Positions 17,203-26,511 are shown, numbered from the stretch's first letter. The stretch: DNA of 64,000 nt from Alteromonas halophila (GCF_014651815.1 NZ_BMXP01000006.1:1-64000), one strand, 5' to 3'. Translations and numbers: made by a program. The notes: a model not told the origin generated them from the letters alone.

Positions 17203-17736
17203 TTAAAGCAGACAGGCTGGAATTGCGCAAGGTTGCCAGTGAATAACGGTGGCGAATTGCTGAGATAATGCCGCATTAAACTGCGCGAAGCGGGTGACGT
17301 TAGTGGATGTAGCACCAGTACAAGCCAGCGTAAACCGGTGACAATTGTTATCAATAACATCGTAATCTGCGTATTCATAGATCCGGCTAACCGCTCGGTC
17401 GGCCGCGCCGTTGGCAATGAGCGGTGTATGATGTTCATCACAGGCCGCATAAATTCGCGATCCCGAACGATTCGCAAGAAAACGGCGTGGTGATATCGCC
17501 CGGACCAGACCATTACCATGTCGCTCAATAATATGATCATCAACCCAGATACCGGTGTGCTGAAACACGCCATAAATGCCACAGCACACCACAGTACCAT
17601 CCTGTGGTTTAACCATTGTGCTGTCCTCGCCGGGAAAATGCTTAATATGCCCGTCAGACACCTGTTTTTCGCGCGCTATTTGCGTACCTGCCCAGGCTGT
17701 CAGTCCAACCCCCAGCCATACTAAAGGTAATGCCAT
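17203..17736 (-). CDS. LRAT-like (NlpC/P60 superfamily) membrane-anchored protein
   Basis: A 177-residue protein with an N-terminal hydrophobic segment (MALPLVWLGVGLTAWAG) that may be a signal anchor, followed by a lecithin:retinol-acyltransferase-like domain. The hallmarks are the histidine in FQHTGIWVDD, a following HIIERHGNG strand and the catalytic cysteine in NNCHRFTLAC, corresponding to the NCEHF box of eukaryotic LRAT/HRAS-like proteins. These are permuted papain-like thiol enzymes acting as acyltransferases, phospholipases or peptidases; which activity applies here is unknown. The ATG at 17736 is preferred over a GTG three codons upstream. It has no operon partner and is divergent from alaA. 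Confidence 0.78.
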   Translation of the reverse strand: MALPLVWLGVGLTAWAGTQIAREKQVSDGHIKHFPGEDSTMVKPQDGTVVCCGIYGVFQHTGIWVDDHIIERHGNGLVRAISPRRFLANRSGSRIYAACDEHHTPLIANGAADRAVSRIYEYADYDVIDNNCHRFTLACTGATSTNVTRFAQFNAALSQQFATVIHWQPCAIPACLL

Positions 17737-17947
17737 CGTTGTCACTCTGTTAAGGGCATCAAGCCATTCGAATCAAAACACCCCCTGTCAATATACCGGG
17801 TGTGTAGTAAGTATTTTAATTAATTGACCGGTTGTCCAGTCGGCGCGCCACAATAAATGTATGTAAACGTGTCTGTTGATAATTAGGGCTTAGCAAGTGT
17901 GGCCGTTTGCGATACTCTCACCCCTACGGAATTAAGGCAGGTATAGT

Positions 17948-19168
17948 ATGAAAACAGTAGTGCGCTCTCATAAACTGGACAATGTGTGTTATGACATCCG
18001 TGGCCCGATTGCCGAGCAGGCCCGGAAAATGGAAGATGAGGGGCACCGGATCCTCAAACTGAACATTGGCAACCCCGCCCCTTTTGGCTTTGATGCGCCC
18101 GACGATATCCTTAAAGATGTTATCCATAACCTGCCTACATCTCAGGGGTATTCTGACTCCACCGGTATTTACGGGGCCCGGGTGGCCGTTATGCAGTACT
18201 ACCAGCAAATGAACATTAAGGATATTCGGATTGATGATGTTTACATTGGTAATGGGGTGAGCGAACTCATAATGATGGCGATGCAGGCACTATTAAACCA
18301 TGGCGACGAAGTGTTGCTCCCTGCGCCGGACTATCCGCTGTGGACGGCGGCCGTCAGTCTGTCTTCAGGTGCGCCGGTCCATTACCGTTGTGACGAGCAG
18401 GCTGGCTGGTTCCCGGATATTGACGACATCAAGAAAAAAATCACCAGTAAGACCCGGGCAATCGTGCTGATAAATCCTAACAACCCAACCGGCGCCGTGT
18501 ATGACAAGGCGTTACTTGAGGAGGTAGTTAAACTGGCGCGGGAGCACTCGCTGGTCATCTACAGCGACGAGATTTATGACAAGATTTTGTATGACGGTAC
18601 AAAACACACCTGCATTGCCTCGCTGGCTGATGATGTCTTCTGTGTGACGTTAAGCGGCTTGTCGAAAAATTACCGGGTCGCCGGGTTTCGCGCTGGCTGG
18701 CTACTGGTTAGCGGTAACAAACGTGTTGCCCGGGAATACATTGACGCACTGAATGTGCTTTCGTCTATGCGTATGTGCGCCAATGTGCCCTGCCAGAGCG
18801 CAATACAGACCGCGCTGGGTGGGTATCAGAGTATTCAGGATCTGGTGCATGATGGCGGCCGGTTAAAAATCCAGCGGGATATCGCCAGTACCATGCTGAA
18901 TCAGATTGACGGCATAGAATGTGTGACACCGAAAGGCGCCATGTATTGTTTTGCGCGGGTTGATGCAAAAAAATTCAATATTACCAACGATGAGCAAATG
19001 ATTTTCGATTTGCTAAGCAAAGAAAAAATTCTGCTGGTACACGGACGGGCGTTCAACCTGAACGAAGGCGTGTATTTTCGTCTGGTGTTCCTGCCCCACA
19101 GCGATATGCTGATCCCCGCCATGGAACGCATTGAGCGGTTCTTCTCGCAATACCGCCAACAGGTCTGA
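17948..19168 (+). CDS. alaA: Alanine aminotransferase AlaA
   Basis: A class I PLP aminotransferase of 406 residues that makes alanine from pyruvate with glutamate as donor. The PLP lysine lies in LSGLSKNYRVAGFRAGW near residue 240. The NPNNPTGAVYDKALL motif precedes it, and the substrate-binding arginine region (VYFRLVFLP) is near the C-terminus. The N-terminus closely follows E. coli AlaA (YfbQ). As in E. coli it is followed by yfbR, which supports orthology. The ATG has an upstream AAGGCAGG ribosome-binding site. Confidence 0.95.
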   Translation: MKTVVRSHKLDNVCYDIRGPIAEQARKMEDEGHRILKLNIGNPAPFGFDAPDDILKDVIHNLPTSQGYSDSTGIYGARVAVMQYYQQMNIKDIRIDDVYIGNGVSELIMMAMQALLNHGDEVLLPAPDYPLWTAAVSLSSGAPVHYRCDEQAGWFPDIDDIKKKITSKTRAIVLINPNNPTGAVYDKALLEEVVKLAREHSLVIYSDEIYDKILYDGTKHTCIASLADDVFCVTLSGLSKNYRVAGFRAGWLLVSGNKRVAREYIDALNVLSSMRMCANVPCQSAIQTALGGYQSIQDLVHDGGRLKIQRDIASTMLNQIDGIECVTPKGAMYCFARVDAKKFNITNDEQMIFDLLSKEKILLVHGRAFNLNEGVYFRLVFLPHSDMLIPAMERIERFFSQYRQQV

Positions 19169-19209
19169 AGGTAAAGACGTTTGAAGCCCAAAATGAGATA
19201 ACGATAACG

Positions 19210-19812
19210 ATGAAACAAAGCACATTTTTAGCCTGGATCCTGCGCATGCCACTGATAAAGCGCTGGGCACTGATGCATACCATTAAAGGCGAAAATATTG
19301 CCGAACATTCACATCAGGTCGCGGTGATAGCGCACCTGCTTACGGTCATAAAAAACACCCACTACGATGGCGATCTGAGTGCAGAAAAAGCCGCGACCAT
19401 TGCGCTGTATCATGAAATTTCAGAGACCAAGTTACAGGACGTCAACCACGTTACCAAATACCATAATCCTGAAATTACCCGTGAATTTAAAAAGCTTGAG
19501 AAGCTGTCAGAAATTGAATGCCAGCGTTCACTGCCTGACACGTTGCAGGCCATGTTTTCGGATTTGCTGATTCAGGATAATGTTGATCCCGCGTACAAAA
19601 AAATCGTAAAAGCGGCGGATCTCATCTCGGCTTACTTAAAAGCCTGTGATGAGATCCGTTTTGGTAACAGCGAATTTGAGCCGGTTAAAGCGCGCTTAAA
19701 CAGGATGCTGGCCACTTTTAAAGAGGAAATGCCCGAAGTAAATCACTTTATGGATGTGTTTGCGCAAAACTGCCTGGTCAGTGTTGATGAGCTCTCCGAA
19801 CAGGATCATTAA
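19210..19812 (+). CDS. yfbR: 5'-deoxynucleotidase YfbR-like HD-domain phosphohydrolase
   Basis: A 200-residue HD-domain protein that by family dephosphorylates deoxynucleoside 5'-monophosphates. The first metal histidine is in NIAEHSHQVAVIAHL near residue 33, and the C-terminal metal aspartate is in KIVKAADLISAYLKACDEI. The central HD pair reads His-Glu (YHEISETKLQD, residues 68-69) instead of the usual His-Asp. The following catalytic glutamate and aspartate (E72 and D77 in E. coli numbering) are kept. Position after alaA matches E. coli. Activity probably remains, but the ligand change is unusual and metal preference may differ. Confidence 0.9.
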   Translation: MKQSTFLAWILRMPLIKRWALMHTIKGENIAEHSHQVAVIAHLLTVIKNTHYDGDLSAEKAATIALYHEISETKLQDVNHVTKYHNPEITREFKKLEKLSEIECQRSLPDTLQAMFSDLLIQDNVDPAYKKIVKAADLISAYLKACDEIRFGNSEFEPVKARLNRMLATFKEEMPEVNHFMDVFAQNCLVSVDELSEQDH

Positions 19813-19862
19813 CCGCGTCAACTGTCTATCGCCTTAAGAGAGTGACAAAGAGCACAACGCTT

Positions 19863-21233
19863 ATGGATGCCGAATTTAACGCTACATCTCACCGCCACCA
19901 TGACTGGGAACAGGCCTTATTTGAGCGCCGCCTGCCCCGCTCACAGTCACGGGATGGTGATCACCGTAATCCTTTTCAGCGTGATAAAGCACGGGTACTG
20001 CATTCTGCCGCTTTTCGCCGCCTGCAGGCGAAAACGCAGGTGCTGGGGGTGGGTTTAAGTGACTTTTACCGTACCCGACTAACCCATTCGCTGGAAGCCG
20101 CCCAGATAGGTACGGGTATCAGTGCGCAACTGGCGGGCAAATTCCCTGAGCTGGCCGATACCCTGGCCATCGACAGCAACCTTATCGAAACGCTCTGCCT
20201 CGCTCACGACATTGGGCACCCACCCTATGGCCATGGTGGCGAAATTGCCCTTAACTATATGATGCATGAACATGGCGGCTTTGAAGGTAATGGCCAGACG
20301 TTCAGGATCATCACGCAACTCGAACCGTATACCGCTGACCACGGCATGAATTTAAGCCGTCGCAGTATTCTGGGGCTGATTAAATACCCGAATTTCATTG
20401 ATGCACTGACCAACCCGATGCTCTGTGGTGCACGGCCGGCCTCATTACGTCAGGTCAGGGCCAGTGAATGGCACCCGGCCAAAGGCTTGTTCCGCTGTGA
20501 CCAGAACTTATTCAAGTGGCTGCTTGAACCCTTTTCTGATAGCGATGCAGAGCATTTCTCACGGTTTGACACGGCCGACAATAAGCATGGAAAAACCCGT
20601 TACAAATCTTTCGATTGCTCGATCATGGAACTTGCTGACGATATTGCCTATGGTATTCACGACTTAGAAGACGCCATTGTCATGCATATGGTCGAGAAGT
20701 CAGAATTTATCCAGGATGTTGCCCGCCCACTTTCAGAAATGGAAGTACCATGGCTGTCTGAACATTGCCTGACACTGACTGAGCGTTTGTTCAGTGCCCA
20801 TCACCACGAGCGTAAAAATGCAATCGGTGCACTGGTGAACAGTTTTATTACATCGATTTACATTCGCGAGGTTGATGGGTTTGACCATCCGCTACTGCGT
20901 TATAACGCCAGCTTTCCGGAAACATTCGAGCAGGCACTGGGCTTATTCAAACGCTTTGTTTTCAAAAAAGTGATCTGCCGGCCTGACGTGCAAACGCTGG
21001 AATATAAAGGTCAGTTAATTGTTATGGAGCTGTTCGAGGCATTCAGTGCCGACCCTGCCCGCCTGTTACCTGACAATACTCAGCGCCGCTGGCGAACTGC
21101 TGAACAACAGGGCCAGGGGATGCGAGTTATCGCTGATTACATCTCTGGCATGACCGATGAATTCGCCTCGCGCCTGTACACCTCGCTATTTGTACCCAAG
21201 ACGGGAGGCGTCAACGACAACCTGCATTTCTGA
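19863..21233 (+). CDS. dGTPase-like HD-domain triphosphohydrolase (type 2)
   Basis: A deoxyguanosinetriphosphate triphosphohydrolase-like protein of about 456 residues. The HD metal site is intact: RLTHSLEAAQIG gives the first histidine and LCLAHDIGHPPYGHGGE the His-Asp pair and the substrate-proximal histidines, both in the N-terminal third. ELADDIAYGIHDLEDAI provides the last metal aspartate. It belongs to the type 2 branch, shorter than E. coli Dgt (505 residues). An upstream GTG at 19842 is possible; the ATG at 19863 is chosen because no good ribosome-binding site serves the GTG. It follows yfbR closely, placing two deoxynucleotide hydrolases side by side. Confidence 0.9.
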   Translation: MDAEFNATSHRHHDWEQALFERRLPRSQSRDGDHRNPFQRDKARVLHSAAFRRLQAKTQVLGVGLSDFYRTRLTHSLEAAQIGTGISAQLAGKFPELADTLAIDSNLIETLCLAHDIGHPPYGHGGEIALNYMMHEHGGFEGNGQTFRIITQLEPYTADHGMNLSRRSILGLIKYPNFIDALTNPMLCGARPASLRQVRASEWHPAKGLFRCDQNLFKWLLEPFSDSDAEHFSRFDTADNKHGKTRYKSFDCSIMELADDIAYGIHDLEDAIVMHMVEKSEFIQDVARPLSEMEVPWLSEHCLTLTERLFSAHHHERKNAIGALVNSFITSIYIREVDGFDHPLLRYNASFPETFEQALGLFKRFVFKKVICRPDVQTLEYKGQLIVMELFEAFSADPARLLPDNTQRRWRTAEQQGQGMRVIADYISGMTDEFASRLYTSLFVPKTGGVNDNLHF

Positions 21234-21495
21234 TAATACAGTACGAACGCCAGCGTAAATGAAGGAAGAGCTTTCTTACCAAGGGCGATTGCCATTGCCC
21301 GCGAAACCTGCCTTGCGACTACGCACTTCAGGACTCGCTGAGTGATGATAGACTTATTCGCATCTTCCGTAAACATCGTTAATCAGGAAAATGAAATTGT
21401 TCTGGCCTGTCACCGGTCTTAATACGTAGTAAGCAGGAACCTGAAGTCCCGGTGCGCCCGTGTGCGCATAGTATCTGAAGTTGAGGAAGTTGCGT

Positions 21496-22503
21496 ATGCC
21501 ATCGCCATTTAAGCCGTCCGTGAAACTCACCGATAATGACGTGACTGACGAACGTGTCTATCGCTCCCGCCGGCGGATTCTCAAGCAATTAGGTTTTGTC
21601 GGTGCAGGCGCACTCCTCGCCTCGAGCACCCGTGCTGCCGACTGGTTCTGGGAAGATGATGAAAAGAAGTCTGCCTTTCAGCGTCAGGCGCTCACATTCG
21701 ATTCGCCGGAAAAATATCAGATTGATGCCGAAAAAACGCCATACAGTAAAGCATCGACATACAACAACTTCTACGAATTCGGCACAGATAAAAGCGCGCC
21801 AGCTGAGCGTGCCCAGTCTCTTACCGTGGACCCCTGGACGTTAAAAATTGATGGTATGGTGAAAAAGCCACTGACACTGGATTATGATGATCTCTTCAAA
21901 CGCTTTACCCTGGAGGAGCGCATTTACCGACTTCGGTGTGTTGAGGCCTGGTCAATGGTGCTCCCCTGGGTTGGCTTTGAACTGGGTAAACTTATCAACC
22001 TCGCTGAGCCAACCGGCAGTGCCCGCTACGTCGCTTTCGAAACACTGTACGATCCTGATCAGATGCCCGGACAGAATAACCGGTTTATGGGAGGCGGTAT
22101 TGAGTACCCGTATGTTGAGGGATTACGTCTTGATGAAGCCATGCATCCGCTGACACTGATGTCGGTCGGCCTTTATGGGAAAACATTACCTCCACAAAAC
22201 GGCGCCCCGATTCGCCTCACGGTGCCCTGGAAATATGGTTTCAAAAGTATAAAGTCAATTGTAAAAATCACGCTGACAGATAAACAGCCACCGACTACAT
22301 GGAACCGGCTGGCCCCCGATGAGTATGGTTTTTATGCGAATGTGAACCCGAACGTTGATCATCCGCGCTGGAGTCAGGCCAGCGAACGGCGCATCACAAC
22401 CGGTGGACTGTTTGCCAGAAACCGAATAGAAACCCAGTTATTCAACGGTTATCAGGAAGTCGCGCCAATGTACAAAGGCATGGATTTACGCCGGTTTTAT
22501 TAA
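21496..22503 (+). CDS. msrP: Protein-methionine-sulfoxide reductase catalytic subunit MsrP
   Basis: The periplasmic molybdopterin enzyme (YedY) that repairs oxidised methionines in envelope proteins. The ATG at 21496 follows a GAGGA ribosome-binding site and yields a Tat signal peptide ([15 protein letters not shown]). The molybdenum-ligating cysteine lies in [19 protein letters not shown] near residue 150. The length of 335 is normal. Its stop codon overlaps the msrQ start (TAATG), as expected for the coupled msrPQ operon that feeds electrons from the quinone pool. An alternative TTG at 21481 is less likely. Confidence 0.96.
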   Translation: MPSPFKPSVKLTDNDVTDERVYRSRRRILKQLGFVGAGALLASSTRAADWFWEDDEKKSAFQRQALTFDSPEKYQIDAEKTPYSKASTYNNFYEFGTDKSAPAERAQSLTVDPWTLKIDGMVKKPLTLDYDDLFKRFTLEERIYRLRCVEAWSMVLPWVGFELGKLINLAEPTGSARYVAFETLYDPDQMPGQNNRFMGGGIEYPYVEGLRLDEAMHPLTLMSVGLYGKTLPPQNGAPIRLTVPWKYGFKSIKSIVKITLTDKQPPTTWNRLAPDEYGFYANVNPNVDHPRWSQASERRITTGGLFARNRIETQLFNGYQEVAPMYKGMDLRRFY

Positions 22504-23132
22504 TGGTTACGTTGCTCAGTAAACCGCTGCGCCTGTCGGCGCGCGTTCGTAAAAGTGTGAAAGCACTACTTCATGTTGCTGCCATTTTATTTCTGGCTGG
22601 CCTTTTTTATCTGGGCGTCACAGATCGGCTGGGGGCAGATCCGGTTGATACATTGCTGCACTATACCGGTATCTGGACATTAATTTCGTTGTTTATCTGC
22701 CTGACTCTGTCACCGTTGTCTAAACACCTGCCGTGTGGCGATCTCATGCGCTTTCGCCGCATGACCGGAATATATGCTTTTGTATTTGCCTTCTGTCACT
22801 TTCTTACCTATGCCCTGTTTGAATTGCAGCTTAATATCTCCTTGCTGGGAGAAGAAATTGTCAAACGCCCCTACATCACCGTAGGAATGGCCGCCTTACT
22901 TATTTTGCTGGCCCTGACCGCTACCTCTACCAGCAATATTCGTCGCAGAATGGGAAAGCGCTGGCAGCAACTTCACAATAGTATTTATCTGGCAATGCTC
23001 CTGGGCCTGCTGCACTTTACCTGGTCGCAGAAAACATTCTGGCAGGAGCCCGTTTTCTACTGGCTCATCGGCCTGAGCCTGCTGATACTGCGCAAAGATA
23101 AGTTTCAGCGCCTGCTTCGCCGCCGGCGGTAA
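22503..23132 (+). CDS. msrQ: MsrQ haem-binding membrane subunit
   Basis: The inner-membrane cytochrome b subunit (YedZ) that passes electrons from quinones to MsrP. It has 209 residues and six hydrophobic helices of ferric-reductase-like type. Histidines that can ligate haem are visible in DTLLHYTGIW, FVFAFCHFLTY and LLGLLHFTWSQKTFW. The segment RRRMGKRWQQLHNSIYLAM is typical. The ATG overlaps the msrP stop by one base. Confidence 0.95.
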   Translation: MVTLLSKPLRLSARVRKSVKALLHVAAILFLAGLFYLGVTDRLGADPVDTLLHYTGIWTLISLFICLTLSPLSKHLPCGDLMRFRRMTGIYAFVFAFCHFLTYALFELQLNISLLGEEIVKRPYITVGMAALLILLALTATSTSNIRRRMGKRWQQLHNSIYLAMLLGLLHFTWSQKTFWQEPVFYWLIGLSLLILRKDKFQRLLRRRR

Positions 23133-23460
23133 TGTCGCTGGACAACCAACCAACAGCACACCCACTTTTTACGAACACAAACGTGGACACCCACTGCGCA
23201 TAGCAAAAATCACGATTCAGGCGGAGCCTGTCCGCAGAAACACACCCTCCTCACAGCTGCCACCGTCAGCCTGAGAAGATGCACATCCAGGACACCCACC
23301 AGCGATGGAAACAGCAGGTGGTATGTCGGATGTAATAAAGCCGTATTAAAAGCCCTGAAATCTCTAATTCGCGCATCACCACTGGCCAGCAACAATGCGG
23401 TTCACTTCACTGTTCACATTTACCGCAAAAAAACCTTGCGTAATCCCCTGACACAAACTA
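23133..23460. repeat. Intergenic region with GGACACCCAC-type repeats
   Basis: No gene is seen. The decamer GGACACCCAC occurs exactly at 23185-23194 and 23290-23299, with a one-base variant at 23156-23165. The same decamer occurs again after rluE (37657-37666). A dispersed intergenic repeat of this kind may be REP-like, but no transposase is nearby. Confidence 0.5.
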
Positions 23461-23491
23461 CTGTATATATATACACTGTATTAATAAACAG
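23461..23491 (+). promoter_or_regulatory. Two overlapping LexA (SOS) boxes
   Basis: The first box, 23461-23476, is CTGTATATATATACAC, one base off the E. coli consensus. The second, 23476-23491, is CTGTATTAATAAACAG, a perfect CTG-N10-CAG with AT core. They share one base, and the second overlaps the sulA-like ribosome-binding site. This is strong evidence for SOS control of the next gene. Confidence 0.9.
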
Positions 23492-23499
23492 GAATAACC

Positions 23500-23856
23500 A
23501 TGCATATCATTAACAACAATATTGTTCAGCTTCCATTGCCTTTCGAAGGGTTTCCCAGTGACAATGAGGGACGTGATAAGGGCTGGTCTTATCTGTTATC
23601 TGATTCATTGGCTTTTAAAAAAGACATGGCTTACGGTATCCGTATGCAGAAACCAGACAGAGAAACGGTGCCAGTGTGGATAAAAAAACTTATCACCGCT
23701 GGTCAGTGTAAAACGATTTATGTCGAAAACCTGTCGCTGGCGCCGTCCGAAAGTGAAATGATCAGACAGTTGTGTTCGCAGCATGCAGTCGCGTTAGTAA
23801 ATGTGAATAATGACGGGTGTACACCAACGAATAATGTGCTTGCCGGTCCATGGTAA
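23500..23856 (+). CDS. sulA: SulA-like SOS cell-division inhibitor
   Basis: A 118-residue protein that I identify as a short SulA homologue. The segment from residue ~45 (MAYGIRMQKPDRETVPVWI) through ITAGQCKTIYVENLSL and PSESEMIRQLCSQHAVALV follows the order of the E. coli SulA core, where a helix precedes a TGNY-SVVIGWL strand and an E/H-rich helix. Similarity is modest and the protein is about 50 residues shorter than E. coli SulA, lacking most of the N-terminal arm. The tandem LexA boxes directly upstream strongly support the assignment. By family it would bind FtsZ and block septation during DNA damage. ATG with an AGGA site six bases upstream. Confidence 0.78.
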   Translation: MHIINNNIVQLPLPFEGFPSDNEGRDKGWSYLLSDSLAFKKDMAYGIRMQKPDRETVPVWIKKLITAGQCKTIYVENLSLAPSESEMIRQLCSQHAVALVNVNNDGCTPTNNVLAGPW

Positions 23857-23899
23857 GCAACACGATGTCACAGCTGCTCTGAAGTGAAAGAGGTATGTT

Positions 23900-24370
23900 A
23901 TGCGATGCTATTGTTGTTCTGAGCTTACATTCAACAGCTGTTGTAAACCATTGATAGAGGGCATCAGGCACGCGCAATCGCCAGAGGCGCTGATGCGTTC
24001 CAGATTCAGTGCCTATTGCATTAAAGACTACGCTTATATTCTGGCGACCTACGCCCATGAGAAAAAAGCTGAGCTAACCGAACAGCAACTGGAAGAAAGC
24101 GCGAGCGGTACCCAATGGTTTGCGCTGCAGGTTGATACGCGTTCCGCCATACAATCAGAAGTTACGTTTAAAGCCTATTACTTCGCAAATGGTAAACCCG
24201 CGCAATTGCACGAGACGTCACAATTTATCATCGAGGAAGACCAGTGGCGGTACCTGGACGGCGCAATTCATGTTGATACCGGAGTTGTGAAGCTCGGTAG
24301 AAATGAGCCTTGCCCTTGCAATAGCGGTAAGAAATTTAAGCAGTGCTGCCTGAAACGCACCAACCGTTAA
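23900..24370 (+). CDS. YchJ family SEC-C motif protein
   Basis: A 156-residue zinc-binding protein of the YchJ (UPF0225) family. A cysteine-rich N-terminus (CYCCSEL, then CCKP) and the LMRSRFSAY block are followed by a middle NTF2-like domain and the C-terminal SEC-C motif GRNEPCPCNSGKKFKQCC, the same zinc motif that ends SecA. Molecular function is unknown. It lies 43 bp after the sulA-like gene and might be read through from the SOS promoter, since no terminator separates them. Confidence 0.92.
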   Translation: MRCYCCSELTFNSCCKPLIEGIRHAQSPEALMRSRFSAYCIKDYAYILATYAHEKKAELTEQQLEESASGTQWFALQVDTRSAIQSEVTFKAYYFANGKPAQLHETSQFIIEEDQWRYLDGAIHVDTGVVKLGRNEPCPCNSGKKFKQCCLKRTNR

Positions 24371-24521
24371 ACTCCGTTCTTATTGTTACAATCAGCCGGA
24401 TCGATTCACATAACCATTTGCCCGGCCTGTCCCCTTCCTATATCTTAAAGCTGTCCTACAGCAGAACAGTCAAATGATTACGCTGCAAAAATATAACGAC
24501 GACAGGTTCAAAGGAAACAAC

Positions 24522-26354
24522 ATGCACACATTATCTAAAACACTGATTGCCGCAATAGTTGGCTTAAGTGTATCAGGTTGTATCGATGAGGCAGTCTCTA
24601 CTCAGTCACATGATACTACTTCGACACAACTGACCGCTGCTGATGCCAAAGCATTTCTGGAAATAGCCCAAAACGATATTTATAAAATGCAGGTACCGGC
24701 GGCGCATGCACAGTGGAGTTATGCCACATTTATTAACTACGACACTCAGGCGGTCAGTGCTTATATGGGAGAGCAACTGTCTACAAAAGTAGCCGGATAC
24801 GCCAAGGAAGCCGCCAGGTTTAATGATGTTAAGGTGGATAAGGATACACGACGTCAGCTTGAGTTGCTTAAAAACAGCCTGACAATGCCCCCTCCTGCTG
24901 ATCCTAAAAAATCTGAGAGACTGGCGAAAATAGGCTCGGAACTTGATGGTATGTATGGCTCAGGGTCGTACTGCAGAACCGAAGATGACTGTCTCAGCCT
25001 GGTTGAGATGAGCAGCGAAATGGCGACGTCACGCGATGAGGCGTTGCTGCTTGAGTACTGGAAAGGCTGGCGGGAAGTATCGGTTCCCATGAAGGATCTG
25101 TACGCCGAGCAAGTTACGCTAGCCAATGAGGGCGCGAAGGAGCTGGGATTTGAGAACGTCTCTGCGTTATGGCGCGGTCAGTATGATATGCCTGCAGACG
25201 AGTTTCCGAAAGAGCTGGACAGACTATGGGGACAGGTAGAACCCTTCTATGAAGCATTGCACTGCCATGTGCGGGCAAAGTTGGGAGAGCACTACGGAAC
25301 AGATGTTGTTCCGCAGGATAAAGCAATTCCGGCTCACCTGCTCGGAAACATGTGGGCGCAAACCTGGGGCAATATCTACGATCTGGTAAAGCCAGAACAG
25401 GAAATGACCGTACCTGATGTCACGGCAGCACTCAAAGCGCAGAATTATGACGAAGTGAAAATGGTTAAACAGGCTGAGTCTTTCTTCTCCTCCCTCGGTT
25501 TTGAAGAACTGCCAGAGACATTCTGGGAGCGCTCTATGTTTCAGAAGCCAGACGGTCGTGATGTACAGTGCCACGCTTCAGCCTGGAACCTGGACGATAA
25601 AGACGATTTGCGCATCAAAATGTGCATTCAAAAGACTGGCGAAGAGTTTAATGTCATTCACCACGAACTGGGCCATAACTATTACCAGCGCGCCTATAAC
25701 CAGCAACCGCTGCTCTATCGCGGCTCAGCGAATGACGGTTTCCACGAAGCCATCGGCGATACAATCGCATTATCAATTACACCCAAATACCTTAAAGAAA
25801 TTGGCTTAATTGATACCATTCCGGATGCGTCAAACGATATAGGCATGCTGATGCAGGTCGCACTGGATAAGATTGCCTTTATCCCGTTTGGGCTGATGGT
25901 AGACCAGTGGCGATGGAAAGTGTTAGCAGGTGAAGTCACGCCAGAGAACTACAACAAAGTGTGGTGGGAACTCCGCAACAAATATCAGGGCGTGATGGCC
26001 CCTGTCGAGCGCCCGGCTGACGCGTTTGATCCGGGTGCAAAATACCACGTGCCTGCAAACGTGCCATATACACGGTATTTCCTGGCACATATTCTCCAGT
26101 TTCAGTTCCACAAGTCGTTATGCGACATTGCCGGTGACGAAGGCCCATTAAACCGTTGCTCGATATATGGCAGCGAAAAAGCCGGTAAAGCACTGAATGA
26201 CATGCTGGAAATGGGAATGAGTAAGCCCTGGCAGGATGCACTGGAAACGCTGACCGGCAGCCCCCAAATGGATGCCAGCACGATTCAGGACTACTTTCAG
26301 CCACTTAAAGACTGGTTAGATAAACAAAACCAGGGACGTCAGTGCGGCTGGTAA
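24522..26354 (+). CDS. M2 family peptidyl-dipeptidase (ACE-like) lipoprotein
   Basis: A zinc metallopeptidase of the angiotensin-converting-enzyme family, 610 residues. The ATG at 24522, with AAAGGA upstream, gives a lipoprotein signal peptide with lipobox VSGC near residue 20. An ATG 48 bases earlier is rejected because it buries the signal. The zinc motif HHELGHNYYQ sits near residue 380, with the third ligand glutamate in the downstream NDGFHEAIGDTIAL segment. By family it removes C-terminal dipeptides from peptides, here probably in the periplasm for peptide scavenging. It stands alone and is followed by a strong terminator. Confidence 0.92.
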   Translation: MHTLSKTLIAAIVGLSVSGCIDEAVSTQSHDTTSTQLTAADAKAFLEIAQNDIYKMQVPAAHAQWSYATFINYDTQAVSAYMGEQLSTKVAGYAKEAARFNDVKVDKDTRRQLELLKNSLTMPPPADPKKSERLAKIGSELDGMYGSGSYCRTEDDCLSLVEMSSEMATSRDEALLLEYWKGWREVSVPMKDLYAEQVTLANEGAKELGFENVSALWRGQYDMPADEFPKELDRLWGQVEPFYEALHCHVRAKLGEHYGTDVVPQDKAIPAHLLGNMWAQTWGNIYDLVKPEQEMTVPDVTAALKAQNYDEVKMVKQAESFFSSLGFEELPETFWERSMFQKPDGRDVQCHASAWNLDDKDDLRIKMCIQKTGEEFNVIHHELGHNYYQRAYNQQPLLYRGSANDGFHEAIGDTIALSITPKYLKEIGLIDTIPDASNDIGMLMQVALDKIAFIPFGLMVDQWRWKVLAGEVTPENYNKVWWELRNKYQGVMAPVERPADAFDPGAKYHVPANVPYTRYFLAHILQFQFHKSLCDIAGDEGPLNRCSIYGSEKAGKALNDMLEMGMSKPWQDALETLTGSPQMDASTIQDYFQPLKDWLDKQNQGRQCGW

Positions 26355-26385
26355 CAAGTCTGCAATGATTTCCACAACATAAATA

Positions 26386-26412
26386 AACGCGGGCCTGGTC
26401 CCGCGTTTTTTA
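26386..26412 (+). terminator. Rho-independent terminator of the M2 peptidase gene
   Basis: Stem AACGCGGG/CCCGCGTT with a 6-nt loop followed by a T-tract, 31 bp after the stop codon. Confidence 0.9.
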
Positions 26413-26511
26413 TTACCTTTCCCTATTAACACACATTAGCAAACAGTATTCGCGAATACTGAGTGATCCATTATGCTGACACTCTGACGTCAACGTTTCC
26501 GGAGCTCAACT

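Noticed and set aside
21234..21495. A 28-codon open frame after the dGTPase gene
   Set aside because: No ribosome-binding site and no conserved features; the region is treated as ordinary intergenic sequence containing the msrP promoter.
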